Of a stretch of DNA of 64,000 nucleotides, positions 25,901 to 34,178 are shown in pieces. Position numbers and translations under genes: made by a program. Under the pieces are notes generated by a model. The model did no database searches. It worked only from the letters and a program-made list of their open reading frames with translations, and had not been told where the DNA came from. The stretch is from Pseudomonas sp. PH1b. GTDB taxonomy: Bacteria; Pseudomonadota; Gammaproteobacteria; Pseudomonadales; Pseudomonadaceae. The stretch is taken from contig NZ_AYMU01000002.1 of the NCBI RefSeq assembly GCF_000633395.1, forward strand, positions 124,001 to 188,000, in the 5' to 3' direction. How positions within the stretch are numbered: the first letter of the stretch is position 1; the number at the start of each line of letters is the position of its first letter.

Positions 25901-26932
25901 TCAGGTGCTTTCCCGGACTCGCAGTTCGAAGCCCATGTCCACCACCGGTTCGGCCACGCTGTTGCCCGCCAGCAGGGTCAGCATCTGTTCGGCGGCGCGG
26001 CGGCCGATGGCTTCCCGTGGGGTACTGATGCTGCTCAGGCGCGGCACCATGTGCTCAGAGGCGGGCAGGTCGTTGAAGCCCAGTACCGCCACTTGCTCGG
26101 GAACCTTGATCCCGCAGCGCATGGCTTCGAGCAGTGCGCCATGGGCCAGGTCGTCATTGCCAAAGAAGATCGCATCCACCTGGGGCTGGCTCTGCATCAG
26201 TTGCAGGAACAGCTCCGCGCCCAGGCCGACCGACGATGGGCGCGGGGTCAGCAGCTCCAGGTCGGGGTTGTACAGCCCGGCTTGCTGCAGGGCGCGGCGG
26301 AACCCCTCGCCGCGCAGCAGGGTGCGCTGGTCCAGCTGGGCGCCGACGTAGGCCAGGTGCTTGCGCCCGCGGGAAATCAGGTGCTGGGCGGCCGTCTCGC
26401 CGGCGTTCAGTTGCGAGAAGCCGACACAGTTGAGCCCGGCGCCGGAGTCCAGGTCCATCATGTAGACGCAGGGAATATTGTTCGCCTCGATCATCCGCCG
26501 GGCGCTTTCGGTGCGGTCGAAACCGGTCAGCAGCAGGCCCCGCGGCTGATAGGTCATATAGTTGCGCAGCAGGTTCTCTTCTTCGTCCCGGGAATAGTGG
26601 CAATTGCCGATCAGCACTTCGAAGCCCTTGGGCCGCAGGACCTGATGGATGGCTTCCAGGGTCTCGATGAACAGCAGGTTCGACAGCGACGGCACCAGCA
26701 CCACCACCGACTGGCTCTGGGCCGAGGCCAGGGCGCGGGCGGCGGAGTTGACCACGTAGTTCAACTCCAGCGCGGCCTTCTGCACCTTTTCCACCAGGTC
26801 GGTGGCCACGCTGCTGATGCCGCGCAGGGCCCGGGAGGCAGTAATCGGGCTGACGCCAGCCAGGCGTGCCACTTCATTGAGGGTGGGGCGCCCCGTGGTG
26901 CGGGTGTTTTTGTCGTTTTTATGAGTGGTCAT
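25901..26932 (-). CDS. gntR: LacI-type gluconate operon repressor
   Basis: A 343-residue LacI/GalR repressor. The helix-turn-helix is TLNEVARLAGVSPITASRALRG, near residues 17-38, with a hinge and a periplasmic-binding-protein-like effector domain. It contains VVLVPSLSNLLFIETLEAI and GFNDLPASEHMVP. It is located next to gntK and gntP and has a GntR-type operator 30 bases before its own start, so it is autoregulated. The start at 26932 (MTTHKNDKN) is favoured over the upstream methionine at 26947. Confidence 0.92.
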   Translation of the reverse strand: MTTHKNDKNTRTTGRPTLNEVARLAGVSPITASRALRGISSVATDLVEKVQKAALELNYVVNSAARALASAQSQSVVVLVPSLSNLLFIETLEAIHQVLRPKGFEVLIGNCHYSRDEEENLLRNYMTYQPRGLLLTGFDRTESARRMIEANNIPCVYMMDLDSGAGLNCVGFSQLNAGETAAQHLISRGRKHLAYVGAQLDQRTLLRGEGFRRALQQAGLYNPDLELLTPRPSSVGLGAELFLQLMQSQPQVDAIFFGNDDLAHGALLEAMRCGIKVPEQVAVLGFNDLPASEHMVPRLSSISTPREAIGRRAAEQMLTLLAGNSVAEPVVDMGFELRVREST

Positions 26933-26961
26933 CAGACGGCTTGCCAAACAAAATTCAAGTC

Positions 26962-26975
26962 ACTAAGGTAGCGCT
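26962..26975 (+). promoter_or_regulatory. GntR operator in front of gntR
   Basis: ACTAAGGTAGCGCT matches exactly the Pseudomonas GntR consensus AC-n-AAG-n-TAGCGCT as I remember it. It lies 30 bases upstream of the divergent gntR start. Confidence 0.75.
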
Positions 26976-27096
26976 GTCCTGAGACAGCTGCAATGCGTGA
27001 GCGAGGTGTGCCTGACCCTCGCTCTTTGGTTTGGCGGACTATATACGCGGCAACCCACAAAAATGACAAGAAGGCGTCGGCAGACACTGTTTTTGT

Positions 27097-27113
27097 ACTA
27101 GAACTAGAACTAG
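27097..27113. repeat. Short tandem repeat ACTAGA in the gntR-gntK region
   Basis: ACTAGA-ACTAGA-ACTAG, nearly three copies of a 6-mer, immediately precedes the second GntR operator. It may be part of the gntK promoter or a second operator. Confidence 0.5.
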
Positions 27114-27126
27114 CGAAGGTAGCGCT
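27113..27126 (+). promoter_or_regulatory. GntR operator in front of gntK
   Basis: GCGAAGGTAGCGCT, one mismatch to AC-n-AAG-n-TAGCGCT, lies 21 bases upstream of the gntK ATG. Confidence 0.75.
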
Positions 27127-27147
27127 GTCTGCGCGCTGAGGTGTTAC

Positions 27148-27681
27148 ATGAGTCAATCGATTACCGCCCTGGTCATCATGGGTGTCGCCGGCTGCGGCAA
27201 GTCCAGCGTCAGCCAGGCCCTGTGCCAGCGCAATGGCGCCACGGCCATTGAAGGCGATACGTTCCACCCTGCCGCGAACATCGCCAAGATGAGTGCCGGT
27301 ATTCCCCTCGACGACGACGACCGCGCCGGCTGGCTCGACAGCCTGTGCGATGAACTGCGTCGTGCCCTGGCTGCCGGCCAGCGTCCGATGCTGACCTGCT
27401 CGGCATTGAAGCGCAAGTACCGCGAGCGCCTGCGCACTGCGACGCCGGGCCTGGGCTTCGTGTTTCTCGAACTGACGCCCGCCGTCGCCGCCGACCGCGT
27501 GGCGCATCGGCCAGGGCATTTCATGCCGTCGACCCTGATCGACAGTCAGTTCGCCACCCTCGAATCCCCGGTGGGGGAGCCGCTCACCCTGGCCCTGGAT
27601 GCCAGCACCCTGAGTGTCCAGCGCCTGGCCGAACTGGCCGATCAATGGTGGCTGGAGCATGACTCTGAATCTTCACATTAA
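27148..27681 (+). CDS. gntK: Gluconokinase
   Basis: Phosphorylates gluconate to 6-phosphogluconate, which feeds the Entner-Doudoroff enzymes. The 177-residue P-loop kinase has Walker A GVAGCGKSS (12-20), IEGDTFHPAANIAKMSAG as the substrate loop and LTCSALKRKYRERLR in the lid region. The predicted start at 27148 places a GntR operator 21 bases upstream. The gap to gntP has a further operator, so gntK and gntP may be transcribed both together and separately. Confidence 0.95.
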   Translation: MSQSITALVIMGVAGCGKSSVSQALCQRNGATAIEGDTFHPAANIAKMSAGIPLDDDDRAGWLDSLCDELRRALAAGQRPMLTCSALKRKYRERLRTATPGLGFVFLELTPAVAADRVAHRPGHFMPSTLIDSQFATLESPVGEPLTLALDASTLSVQRLAELADQWWLEHDSESSH

Positions 27682-27692
27682 GTGCTGGCTGG

Positions 27693-27706
27693 AAAAAGGT
27701 AGCGCT
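27693..27706 (+). promoter_or_regulatory. GntR operator in front of gntP
   Basis: AAAAAGGTAGCGCT, one mismatch to the consensus, starts 11 bases after the gntK stop and 60 bases before the gntP ATG. The core GGTAGCGCTATCC contains the perfect 8-bp palindrome TAGCGCTA. Confidence 0.75.
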
Positions 27707-27742
27707 ATCCCACTCGGCCCTTGTTTTTAACGCTTTAATAAA

Positions 27743-27750
27743 AACAACAA
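27743..27750 (+). promoter_or_regulatory. CA motif at the gntP ribosome site (possible Hfq/Crc target)
   Basis: AACAACAA fits AAnAAnAA perfectly and abuts the Shine-Dalgarno CGGAGG, the usual geometry for Hfq/Crc repression of sugar-uptake genes in Pseudomonas. Confidence 0.5.
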
Positions 27751-27766
27751 ACCGGAGGCACCCCCC

Positions 27767-29119
27767 ATGTTTGGCATGTCCCAAGAGACCTATCTGCTGG
27801 TTGATGCAGTGGTCACCATCATCGGGCTGATCGTACTGATCACCCGTTTCAAGCTGCATCCCTTCATTGCCCTGACCATTGCTGCAGGCTTTCTCGGCCT
27901 GACTTCGGGCATGCCGGTGGACAAGATCATCAAGGCGTTCCAGGACGGCTTCGGCGGGGTGCTGGGTTTTGTCGGCATCATCCTCGCGCTGGGCACCATG
28001 CTCGGCAAGATGATGGCCGAGTCCGGTGGCGCCGATCAGATCGCCCAGACCCTGATCCGCTCGTTCGGCAAGGAGCGGGTGCAATGGGCGATGATGTTCG
28101 CCGCGTTCCTGGTGGGCATCCCGCTGTTCTTCGAGATCGGTTTCGTCCTGCTGATCCCCCTGGTGTTCATCGTGGCCCGGCGCACCGGTGTCTCGATCAT
28201 CAAGATCGGCATCCCGCTGCTGGCCGGCCTGTCGGCGGTGCACGGCCTGGTTCCGCCGCACCCGGGGCCATTGCTGGCCATCGGCGTGTTCGGCGCCGAC
28301 ATCGGCAAGACCATTCTCTATGGCCTGATCGTCGCCCTGCCGACCGCGATCATTGCCGGTCCGATCTACGGCACCTTCATTGCCAAGTACATCCCGGGCC
28401 ACCCATCCCAGGAACTGGTGGACCAGCTGGCGCGGGAAAACGAGAACACCAACCTGCCAAGCTTCAGCGTGACCCTGGCCACCGTGCTGCTGCCGGTGTT
28501 CCTGATGCTGCTCAAGACCTTCGCTGACGTGGTGCTGCCCGACGGGCATTTCTTCCGCATCTGGATGGACATGATCGGTCACCCGATCAGCGCACTGCTG
28601 CTGGCCTTGCTGTTGTCGCTCTACACCTTCGGCCACAAGCAGGGCATCGGTTCCAAGCAGATCCTCAAGCTGCTGGACGCAAGCCTCGCGCCGACTGCGG
28701 CGATCATCCTGATCATCGGCGCCGGCGGCGGCTTCAAGCAGATGCTGGTGACCAGCGGCGTGGGCGACGTGATCGGCCACATGGCGGTCAACGCGCAGAT
28801 CTCGCCGATCCTCCTGGCCTGGCTGGTAGCCGCGGTGATCCGTATCGCCACCGGTTCGGCCACCGTGGCCACCATCACCGGTGCCGGCATCGTGGTGCCG
28901 GTGGTGGGGATGATCCCCGGGGTCAACCGCGAGCTGCTGGTGCTGGCCACCGGCGCCGGCTCGCTGATCCTGTCCCACGTCAACGACGCCGGTTTCTGGC
29001 TGGTCAAGCAGTACTTCAACATGACCGTGGCCGAGACCTTCAAGACCTGGACCGCGATGGAAACCATCCTCTCGGTGGTGGGCCTGATCTTTATCCTGCT
29101 GCTGTCGCTGGTGGTGTAA
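27767..29119 (+). CDS. gntP: Gluconate permease, GntP family
   Basis: A 450-residue inner-membrane proton-coupled gluconate transporter with about 12 hydrophobic segments. The family stretches GLVPPHPGPLLAIGVFGADIGK and IRIATGSATVATITGAGIV are present, and the C-terminus ends in a hydrophobic helix. CGGAGG lies before ATG 27767. It is the third gene of the GntR-controlled set and ends at a strong bidirectional terminator. Confidence 0.95.
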   Translation: MFGMSQETYLLVDAVVTIIGLIVLITRFKLHPFIALTIAAGFLGLTSGMPVDKIIKAFQDGFGGVLGFVGIILALGTMLGKMMAESGGADQIAQTLIRSFGKERVQWAMMFAAFLVGIPLFFEIGFVLLIPLVFIVARRTGVSIIKIGIPLLAGLSAVHGLVPPHPGPLLAIGVFGADIGKTILYGLIVALPTAIIAGPIYGTFIAKYIPGHPSQELVDQLARENENTNLPSFSVTLATVLLPVFLMLLKTFADVVLPDGHFFRIWMDMIGHPISALLLALLLSLYTFGHKQGIGSKQILKLLDASLAPTAAIILIIGAGGGFKQMLVTSGVGDVIGHMAVNAQISPILLAWLVAAVIRIATGSATVATITGAGIVVPVVGMIPGVNRELLVLATGAGSLILSHVNDAGFWLVKQYFNMTVAETFKTWTAMETILSVVGLIFILLLSLVV

Positions 29120-29138
29120 GGCTCACCGCTGCAACACG

Positions 29139-29176
29139 GGCACAAAAAAACCGCATGGCTGCGGTTTTTTTGTGCC
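29139..29176. terminator. Bidirectional terminator between gntP and the AlaC-like gene
   Basis: A perfect 17-bp stem, GGCACAAAAAAACCGCA with its complement TGCGGTTTTTTTGTGCC, around loop TGGC. It works for both convergent genes. Confidence 0.93.
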
Positions 29177-29189
29177 TGGTCATCGGCGC

Positions 29190-30404
29190 TCAGGACGTCT
29201 TGCTGACCAGCCCATCGGCGCGGAACATGCCACGGATACCGCGCACGGCCTGACGAATGCGGTCCTGGTTCTCGATCAGGGCGAAGCGCACGTGATCGTC
29301 GCCGTATTCGCCGAAACCGACGCCCGGCGAGACACAGACCTTGGCCTCGGCCAGCAGCTTCTTGGCGAACTCCAGGGAGCCCATCGCGGCATAGGCCTCG
29401 GGGATCTTGGCCCAGACATACATCGAGGCCTTGGGGTTCTCGACCATCCAGCCCAGCTCGTGCAGGCCCTTGACCAGCACATTGCGTCGTTGCCGGTACT
29501 GCTCGGCGATGTCCCGCACGCACTGCTGATCACCTTCCAGGGCAGCAATCGCCGCCACCTGCAACGGGGTGAAGGTGCCGTAGTCGTGGTAGCTCTTGAT
29601 CCGCGCCAGGGCGTTGACCAGCTCCGGGTTGCCGACCATGAAGCCGATGCGCCAGCCGGCCATGTTGTAGCTCTTGGACAGGGTGAAGAACTCCACGGCG
29701 ATGTCCTTGGCCCCCGGCACCTGCATGATCGACGGGGCTTTCCAGCCGTCGTAGACGATGTCGGCGTAGGCCAGGTCGTGGATCACCAGCACGTCGTACT
29801 GCTTGGCCAGGGCGATCACCCGTTCGAAGAAGTCCAGCTCCACGCACTGTGCGGTGGGGTTGGACGGGAAGCCGAGGATCATCATCTTCGGCTTGGGGAT
29901 CGAGCCGCGGATCGCCCGCTCCAGCTCGGCGAAGAAGTCCACGCCGGGGATCAGCGGCACCGAGCGCACCTGGGCTCCGGCGATCACCGCGCCGTAGATG
30001 TGGATCGGGTAGCTGGGGTTGGGCACCAGCACCGTGTCGCCCTGGTCCAGGGTGGCGAGCATCAGGTGCGCCAGGCCTTCCTTGGAACCGATGGTGACGA
30101 TGGCTTCGCTTTCCGGGTCGATGTCGACCTCGTAGCGGTCCTTGTACCAGCGGGAAATCGCCCGGCGCAGCCGCGGAATGCCCTTGGAAGTGGAGTAGCC
30201 GTGGGTGTCTTCGCGTTGGGCGACGGTGACCAGTTTCTCGACGATATGCGGCGGCGTGGGGCCGTCGGGGTTACCCATGCTCAAGTCGATGATGTCTTCG
30301 CCGCGCCGACGCGCAGCCATCTTCAGCTCGGCAGTGATATTGAAAACGTAGGGGGGGAGTCGATCAATGCGCGCAAAGCGGCGCGGCGAACCTTGTTCGG
30401 CCAT
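29190..30404 (-). CDS. alaC: Alanine transaminase-like class-I aminotransferase
   Basis: A 404-residue PLP aminotransferase of the AlaC/YfdZ type that makes alanine from pyruvate and glutamate. It has [17 protein letters not shown] at the N-terminal substrate region and the PLP lysine in [22 protein letters not shown] and the [12 protein letters not shown] motif, with the PLP-contacting Asp, are present. The start at 30404 ([17 protein letters not shown]) matches the family. The reading frame runs on to 30731 but that part is unrelated GC-rich sequence. Confidence 0.9.
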   Translation of the reverse strand: MAEQGSPRRFARIDRLPPYVFNITAELKMAARRRGEDIIDLSMGNPDGPTPPHIVEKLVTVAQREDTHGYSTSKGIPRLRRAISRWYKDRYEVDIDPESEAIVTIGSKEGLAHLMLATLDQGDTVLVPNPSYPIHIYGAVIAGAQVRSVPLIPGVDFFAELERAIRGSIPKPKMMILGFPSNPTAQCVELDFFERVIALAKQYDVLVIHDLAYADIVYDGWKAPSIMQVPGAKDIAVEFFTLSKSYNMAGWRIGFMVGNPELVNALARIKSYHDYGTFTPLQVAAIAALEGDQQCVRDIAEQYRQRRNVLVKGLHELGWMVENPKASMYVWAKIPEAYAAMGSLEFAKKLLAEAKVCVSPGVGFGEYGDDHVRFALIENQDRIRQAVRGIRGMFRADGLVSKTS

Positions 30405-30691
30405 TGTTGCCTCGAAAAGACGTAAGCGCCCGGAACCGTCCGAGCGACGTTGGCCACTGCGGTGGCCTGCGGGGCAGACGATAAGGGCGCCGGCAAGGGC
30501 TTGTCCAGAGGCCCTGGAAAATATTCTGCCGGGCACCGGTGGTGGCGCCGGGGGATTTGCGAGCCCGGGGGCTTTGCCGATATAACGTGCACGCTTCTTG
30601 CCTGCACCGGCAGCGACGATCCTCTGCCCGTGGCCTTTTCGGGGGGGCAACGGGTCGCCACCTCTTCGAACAACAACCTCAAACGGGATGA

Positions 30692-31357
30692 ATGATGGAG
30701 TTTTCCAGCGGCTTTCTGCTGAGCCTTTCACTGTGCCTGGACATCGGCGTGGCCAATATCGCGATGATCACCCTGGCCATGCAGCGGGGCTATTTCCAGG
30801 GTTTCTGCCTGGGCCTGGGGACCTGCGTCGGCGACCTGGTCTATGCCGTATTGGCCCTGGCCGGAATGAGCGTGCTGCTGCAGTACGACAGCGTGCGCTG
30901 GGTATTGTGGATCGGTGGATCGGCGCTGCTGGCGTACTTTGCGGCGAAGATGATCTACGCCGCGATCCACCACAGTGCGGTGCTGGCCGAGGCCGGCGAG
31001 GTGGACCACGGCTCGCCACGCAAGGAGTTCTTGCGCGGGATCTTCCTGGCCATGTCCTCCCCCAGTGCGATCCTCTGGTTCGCTGCGGTGGGCGGCACCC
31101 TGATTGCCCGATCCGGGGGCGGCTCGATCGCCGATTCCGGGCTGTTCCTGGCCGGTTTCTTCAGTGCCGGGCTGGTCTGGACCATGGGCCTGTGCCTGGT
31201 CGCGACCCAGGGCGGCAAGCTGCTGGGAGATAGGCTCTTGCGCTATTCCTACCTGGCATCGGCGGCGATCTTCTGCTATTTCGCGGTCTACGTGATCCTA
31301 TCCGGTTATCAGGAGTTCATCGTTGGCGCCGGGGTAGCGGACCTTCCGGCGCTCTGA
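30692..31357 (+). CDS. LysE family translocator
   Basis: A 221-residue inner-membrane protein with six or so hydrophobic helices and the LysE-type N-terminus ([35 protein letters not shown]). The [15 protein letters not shown] stretch corresponds to the family NPK/NP helix. The exported metabolite is unknown. ATG 30692 or 30695 could be the start. It is divergent from the AlaC-like gene, with a 287-base gap that holds no other gene. Confidence 0.85.
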   Translation: MMEFSSGFLLSLSLCLDIGVANIAMITLAMQRGYFQGFCLGLGTCVGDLVYAVLALAGMSVLLQYDSVRWVLWIGGSALLAYFAAKMIYAAIHHSAVLAEAGEVDHGSPRKEFLRGIFLAMSSPSAILWFAAVGGTLIARSGGGSIADSGLFLAGFFSAGLVWTMGLCLVATQGGKLLGDRLLRYSYLASAAIFCYFAVYVILSGYQEFIVGAGVADLPAL

Positions 31358-31425
31358 TCCTGGGATTGGCGATTGGCTTCTATACTCTGTGCCGAACCTA
31401 TCTTTCAGCGGCAGGAGTGGCTTTC

Positions 31426-31914
31426 ATGGATGAGCAAAAACAGGGCGCCGGTCCGCAGCCGCGCTTCGAAAGGGAGCGTTTTCTGCTGATTGCCGGCCTT
31501 GGCCAGCGGTTTACTCCAGAGACCCGCCAGGACATCGGCCTGCTGTGGCAACGTTTCATTCCCCACATCGGCAAGGTGCCGGGACAGGTCGATGAAATGA
31601 CCTACGGCATCTGCTGCAACCCCGACGACCAGGGTGGTTTCGAATACATCGCCGGGGTCGAGATCAGCAAGCTCGACGACCTGCCCGAGAGCTATCGCTG
31701 GATCGAAATACAGCCGCAGCACTACGCCGTGTTCGAGCACAGCGGTGCCCTGCAGGACCTGCCCCGGACCTTCGACTACATCTGGAACACCTGGCTGCCT
31801 CGATCCGGTCGCCAGGCCGTTGATGCGCCGGGGTTCGAGCGCTACAGCGCCGACTTCAACCCGGACACCGGCAGCGGAGTGCTGGAGATCTGGCTCCCGC
31901 TCAAAAGCGACTGA
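31426..31914 (+). CDS. GyrI-like/AraC effector-binding domain protein
   Basis: A 162-residue stand-alone small-molecule binding protein. The two-fold repeat is recognisable from FERERFLLIAGLGQRFTPE at the start and QPQHYAVFEHSGALQDLPRTFDYIW in the second half. A final FNPDTGSGVLEIWLPL is typical of GyrI-like domains (also found in SbmC, Rob and BmrR). There is no DNA-binding domain. GGAGTGG before ATG 31426 supports this start. It is a free-standing gene between the LysE and kdp units. Confidence 0.85.
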   Translation: MDEQKQGAGPQPRFERERFLLIAGLGQRFTPETRQDIGLLWQRFIPHIGKVPGQVDEMTYGICCNPDDQGGFEYIAGVEISKLDDLPESYRWIEIQPQHYAVFEHSGALQDLPRTFDYIWNTWLPRSGRQAVDAPGFERYSADFNPDTGSGVLEIWLPLKSD

Positions 31915-31918
31915 CGGC

Positions 31919-31949
31919 GCCGGGGGCGTTGGCCCGCCCCCGGCACTTT
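31919..31949 (+). terminator. GC-rich hairpin after the GyrI-like gene
   Basis: GCCGGGGGCG (31919-31928) pairs with CGCCCCCGGC (31935-31944) over TTGGCC; only a short T-run (CTTTG) follows. Probable terminator. Confidence 0.6.
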
Positions 31950-32072
31950 GCCTGGCGCGCCATACCCTGCAACAGGCCCGCGCAGTTCCCCCTTCTATAC
32001 GCCGTCTTAATACCGCCCCCCGCAATCAGTGCCCGACCTTGATGCGCCGTCACCTAACCTGCGTGGCGCAGA

Positions 32073-32127
32073 GAAGCGTGGCGCCATGCCGGCCACGCTT
32101 CCCTGGCGGCGCCCCTTTGCGGGCGCC
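32073..32127 (+). promoter_or_regulatory. Two tandem hairpins in the kdp leader
   Basis: Hairpin 1: GAAGCGTGG (32073-32081) with CCACGCTTC (32093-32101). Hairpin 2: GGCGCCC (32108-32114) with GGGCGCC (32121-32127). They lie 70-124 bases before the first kdp reading frame. They could be a structured leader, an attenuator or simply part of the promoter region. Confidence 0.4.
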
Positions 32128-32196
32128 CTGAACGGCTGTGCCCGTGACCGCTGTCGATGGTCCAGGCGCGGCCCTAATGGATAAAGGGGAACTGCC

Positions 32197-32295
32197 TTGC
32201 TGACACTGCAATTCATCTATGGCGCCTGTGGTTTCTGCGCCGTGCTGCTGTTCGCCTACCTGGGTTACGCGCTGGTCCGTGCCGAGCACATCTGA
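32197..32295 (+). CDS. kdpF: KdpF-like small subunit of the potassium ATPase
   Basis: A 32-residue single-helix membrane peptide read from TTG, with AAGGGGA six bases upstream. Its end, YLGYALVRAEHI, parallels the E. coli KdpF C-terminus YLVYALINAEAF, which supports the call. KdpF stabilises the KdpABC complex in the membrane. It is the first gene of the kdp locus, separated from kdpA by a second small peptide gene. Confidence 0.7.
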   Translation: MLTLQFIYGACGFCAVLLFAYLGYALVRAEHI

Positions 32296-32365
32296 TGAGC
32301 GCACGCCGTGTTTTCCCTGCCGCTGCATTCGCCCACCCGGGCTTTTTCGAGAAAGGAAACCCGCC

Positions 32366-32449
32366 ATGTACGACTTGATCTTCGTGGGCCTGTCCCTGGG
32401 GTTCTTTGGATTGACGGCCCTGGTCATTGTCGCCATGGGCAAGATTTGA
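32366..32449 (+). CDS. 27-residue membrane peptide in the kdp operon
   Basis: [16 protein letters not shown] begins a 27-residue peptide that is one hydrophobic helix ending in GKI. AAGGA lies 8 bases before the ATG and kdpA follows 13 bases after the stop. Similar MYD-starting peptides occur in kdp operons of other proteobacteria, sometimes annotated loosely as potassium transport components. It could be a second accessory subunit besides KdpF. Function unproven. Confidence 0.7.
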   Translation: MYDLIFVGLSLGFFGLTALVIVAMGKI

Positions 32450-32462
32450 ACGGAGCATCGAC

Positions 32463-34169
32463 ATGTTGAGTACTGTGCTGGAATACGCGGTGATTCTCGG
32501 GGTGATGACCGGGCTTACCGTGCTCATGGGCAAGTGGCTGGCCCGGGTCTTCAGCGCCCGCACCCACGCCCTGCCGGAGCGGGCCACCTACCGCCTGCTG
32601 GGCATCGACCCCGGCGAAGGCATGGGCTGGGCCCGTTATGGCTCGGCGCTGTTGCTGTCCAATGCGGCGATGATGCTGCTGGGCTACCTGCTGCTGCGCC
32701 TGCAAGGGCTGACGCCCCTCAACCCCCTGGGGTTGGCGGCGCAGACCCCGGACCTGGCGTTCAACACCGCCGCGTCCTTTATTACCAACACCAACTGGCA
32801 GGCCTACTCGGGGGAGAGCAGCCTGTCGAACTTCAGCCAGATGGCGGTGATCACCTTCCTGATGTTCGTCGGCGCTACCGCAGGCGTTGTCGCCGCGGCC
32901 GGCTTCATTCGCGGCCTGAGCCGTTCCAGCTCGGCCGATATTGGTAACTACTGGGTGGACTTCACCCGCGTCCTGTACCGGGTAATGCTGCCGCTGTGCC
33001 TGGTCATGGCCCTGGTCTATGTCTGGCAGGGCATGCCCCAGACCCTGAACTCCGAGGCCCTGGCCACCACCCTGGAAGGCTCCCGGCAGCAGTTGATCGT
33101 CGGCGCGGTGGCCAGCTTCGAGTCGATCAAGCACATCGGCACCAACGGTGGCGGCTTCTTCAGCATGAACGCGGCCCATCCGTTCGAGAACCCGACGCCG
33201 CTGACCAACGTCCTGCACATCCTCAGCATGCTGCTGATCCCTGCGGCGCTGACCTACACCTTCGGTAGCATGCTGTTGCGCCGGCGCCAGGGCTGGGTGT
33301 TCTTCGGCACCTTCCTGGTGATGTTCATCGGCTTCCTGGCCATCGTGTTCAGCGCGGAGCAGGGCGGCAACCCGCTGCTGACCCAGGCCGGTGCCGACCA
33401 GCAACTCTCGGCGACCCAGAGCGGCGGCAACATGGAAGGCAAGGAGCTGCGCTTCGGCATCGCCGACACCGCACTGTTCGTCACCACCACCACCGGCGCC
33501 ACCACCGGCTCGGTGAACGCCATGCACGACTCGCTGACCCCCATGGGCGGCTTCGTGCCCCTGGCGCAGATGATGCTCAACTGCGTGTTCGGCGGTGACG
33601 GTGTGGGCTTTATCAACCTGATCCAGTACGCCCTGCTGACGGTGTTCCTGGTGGGCATGATGATCGGCCGCAGCCCGGAGTTCCTCGGCAAGAAGATCGA
33701 GGCACGGGAGATCAAGCTGGTGATGCTCTCGGTCCTGGCACACCCCATCTGCATCCTCGGCTTCACTGCCCTGGCGGCGCTCTGGCCGGGCACCCTCAAC
33801 AGCCTCAACAACCTTGGCCCCCATGGCTTCAGCGAGGTGCTCTACGCCTACGCTTCGGGCACCGCCAACAACGGTTCGGCGTTTGCCGGCCTGAACGCCA
33901 ACACGCCGTTCTTCAACACCACCATCGGTCTGGCGATGCTCATGGGGCGCTTCTTCACCATGCTGCCGATGCTCGCCGTGGCCGGCTCCCTGGCGGCGAA
34001 AAAGAACATCCCGGCCGGGGCCGGCACCATTCCCACCGCGACGCCGCTGTTCATGTTGCTGGTGGTGTTCGTGGTGCTGGTGGTCGGTGGCCTGACCTTT
34101 CTGCCGGCCCTCGCGCTCGGCCCGCTGGTGGAGCAACTGCAGTTGCTGGCCGGCCAGACCTACAAGTAA
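32463..34169 (+). CDS. kdpA: Potassium-transporting ATPase, channel-like subunit A
   Basis: A 568-residue potassium-binding and translocating inner-membrane subunit of the high-affinity Kdp pump. Selectivity-filter-type segments are visible as [37 protein letters not shown] and [12 protein letters not shown]. There are about ten transmembrane helices. The start at 32463 ([10 protein letters not shown]) has CGGAG upstream. The frame extension to 32427 is within the peptide gene. It is followed directly by kdpC, not kdpB. Confidence 0.97.
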   Translation: MLSTVLEYAVILGVMTGLTVLMGKWLARVFSARTHALPERATYRLLGIDPGEGMGWARYGSALLLSNAAMMLLGYLLLRLQGLTPLNPLGLAAQTPDLAFNTAASFITNTNWQAYSGESSLSNFSQMAVITFLMFVGATAGVVAAAGFIRGLSRSSSADIGNYWVDFTRVLYRVMLPLCLVMALVYVWQGMPQTLNSEALATTLEGSRQQLIVGAVASFESIKHIGTNGGGFFSMNAAHPFENPTPLTNVLHILSMLLIPAALTYTFGSMLLRRRQGWVFFGTFLVMFIGFLAIVFSAEQGGNPLLTQAGADQQLSATQSGGNMEGKELRFGIADTALFVTTTTGATTGSVNAMHDSLTPMGGFVPLAQMMLNCVFGGDGVGFINLIQYALLTVFLVGMMIGRSPEFLGKKIEAREIKLVMLSVLAHPICILGFTALAALWPGTLNSLNNLGPHGFSEVLYAYASGTANNGSAFAGLNANTPFFNTTIGLAMLMGRFFTMLPMLAVAGSLAAKKNIPAGAGTIPTATPLFMLLVVFVVLVVGGLTFLPALALGPLVEQLQLLAGQTYK

Positions 34170-34178
34170 GGGGTTGTG

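Noticed and set aside
27584..28978. 464-residue minus-strand frame opposite gntP
   Set aside because: Asp/Gln/His-rich shadow of a membrane protein gene; no domain recognised.
29172..30425. 417-residue plus-strand frame opposite the AlaC-like gene
   Set aside because: Antisense shadow; the minus strand has the PLP lysine and substrate motifs.
30405..30731. 109-residue N-terminal extension of the AlaC-like aminotransferase
   Set aside because: Arg/Gly/Pro-rich, no family similarity, and it overlaps the LysE promoter and start.
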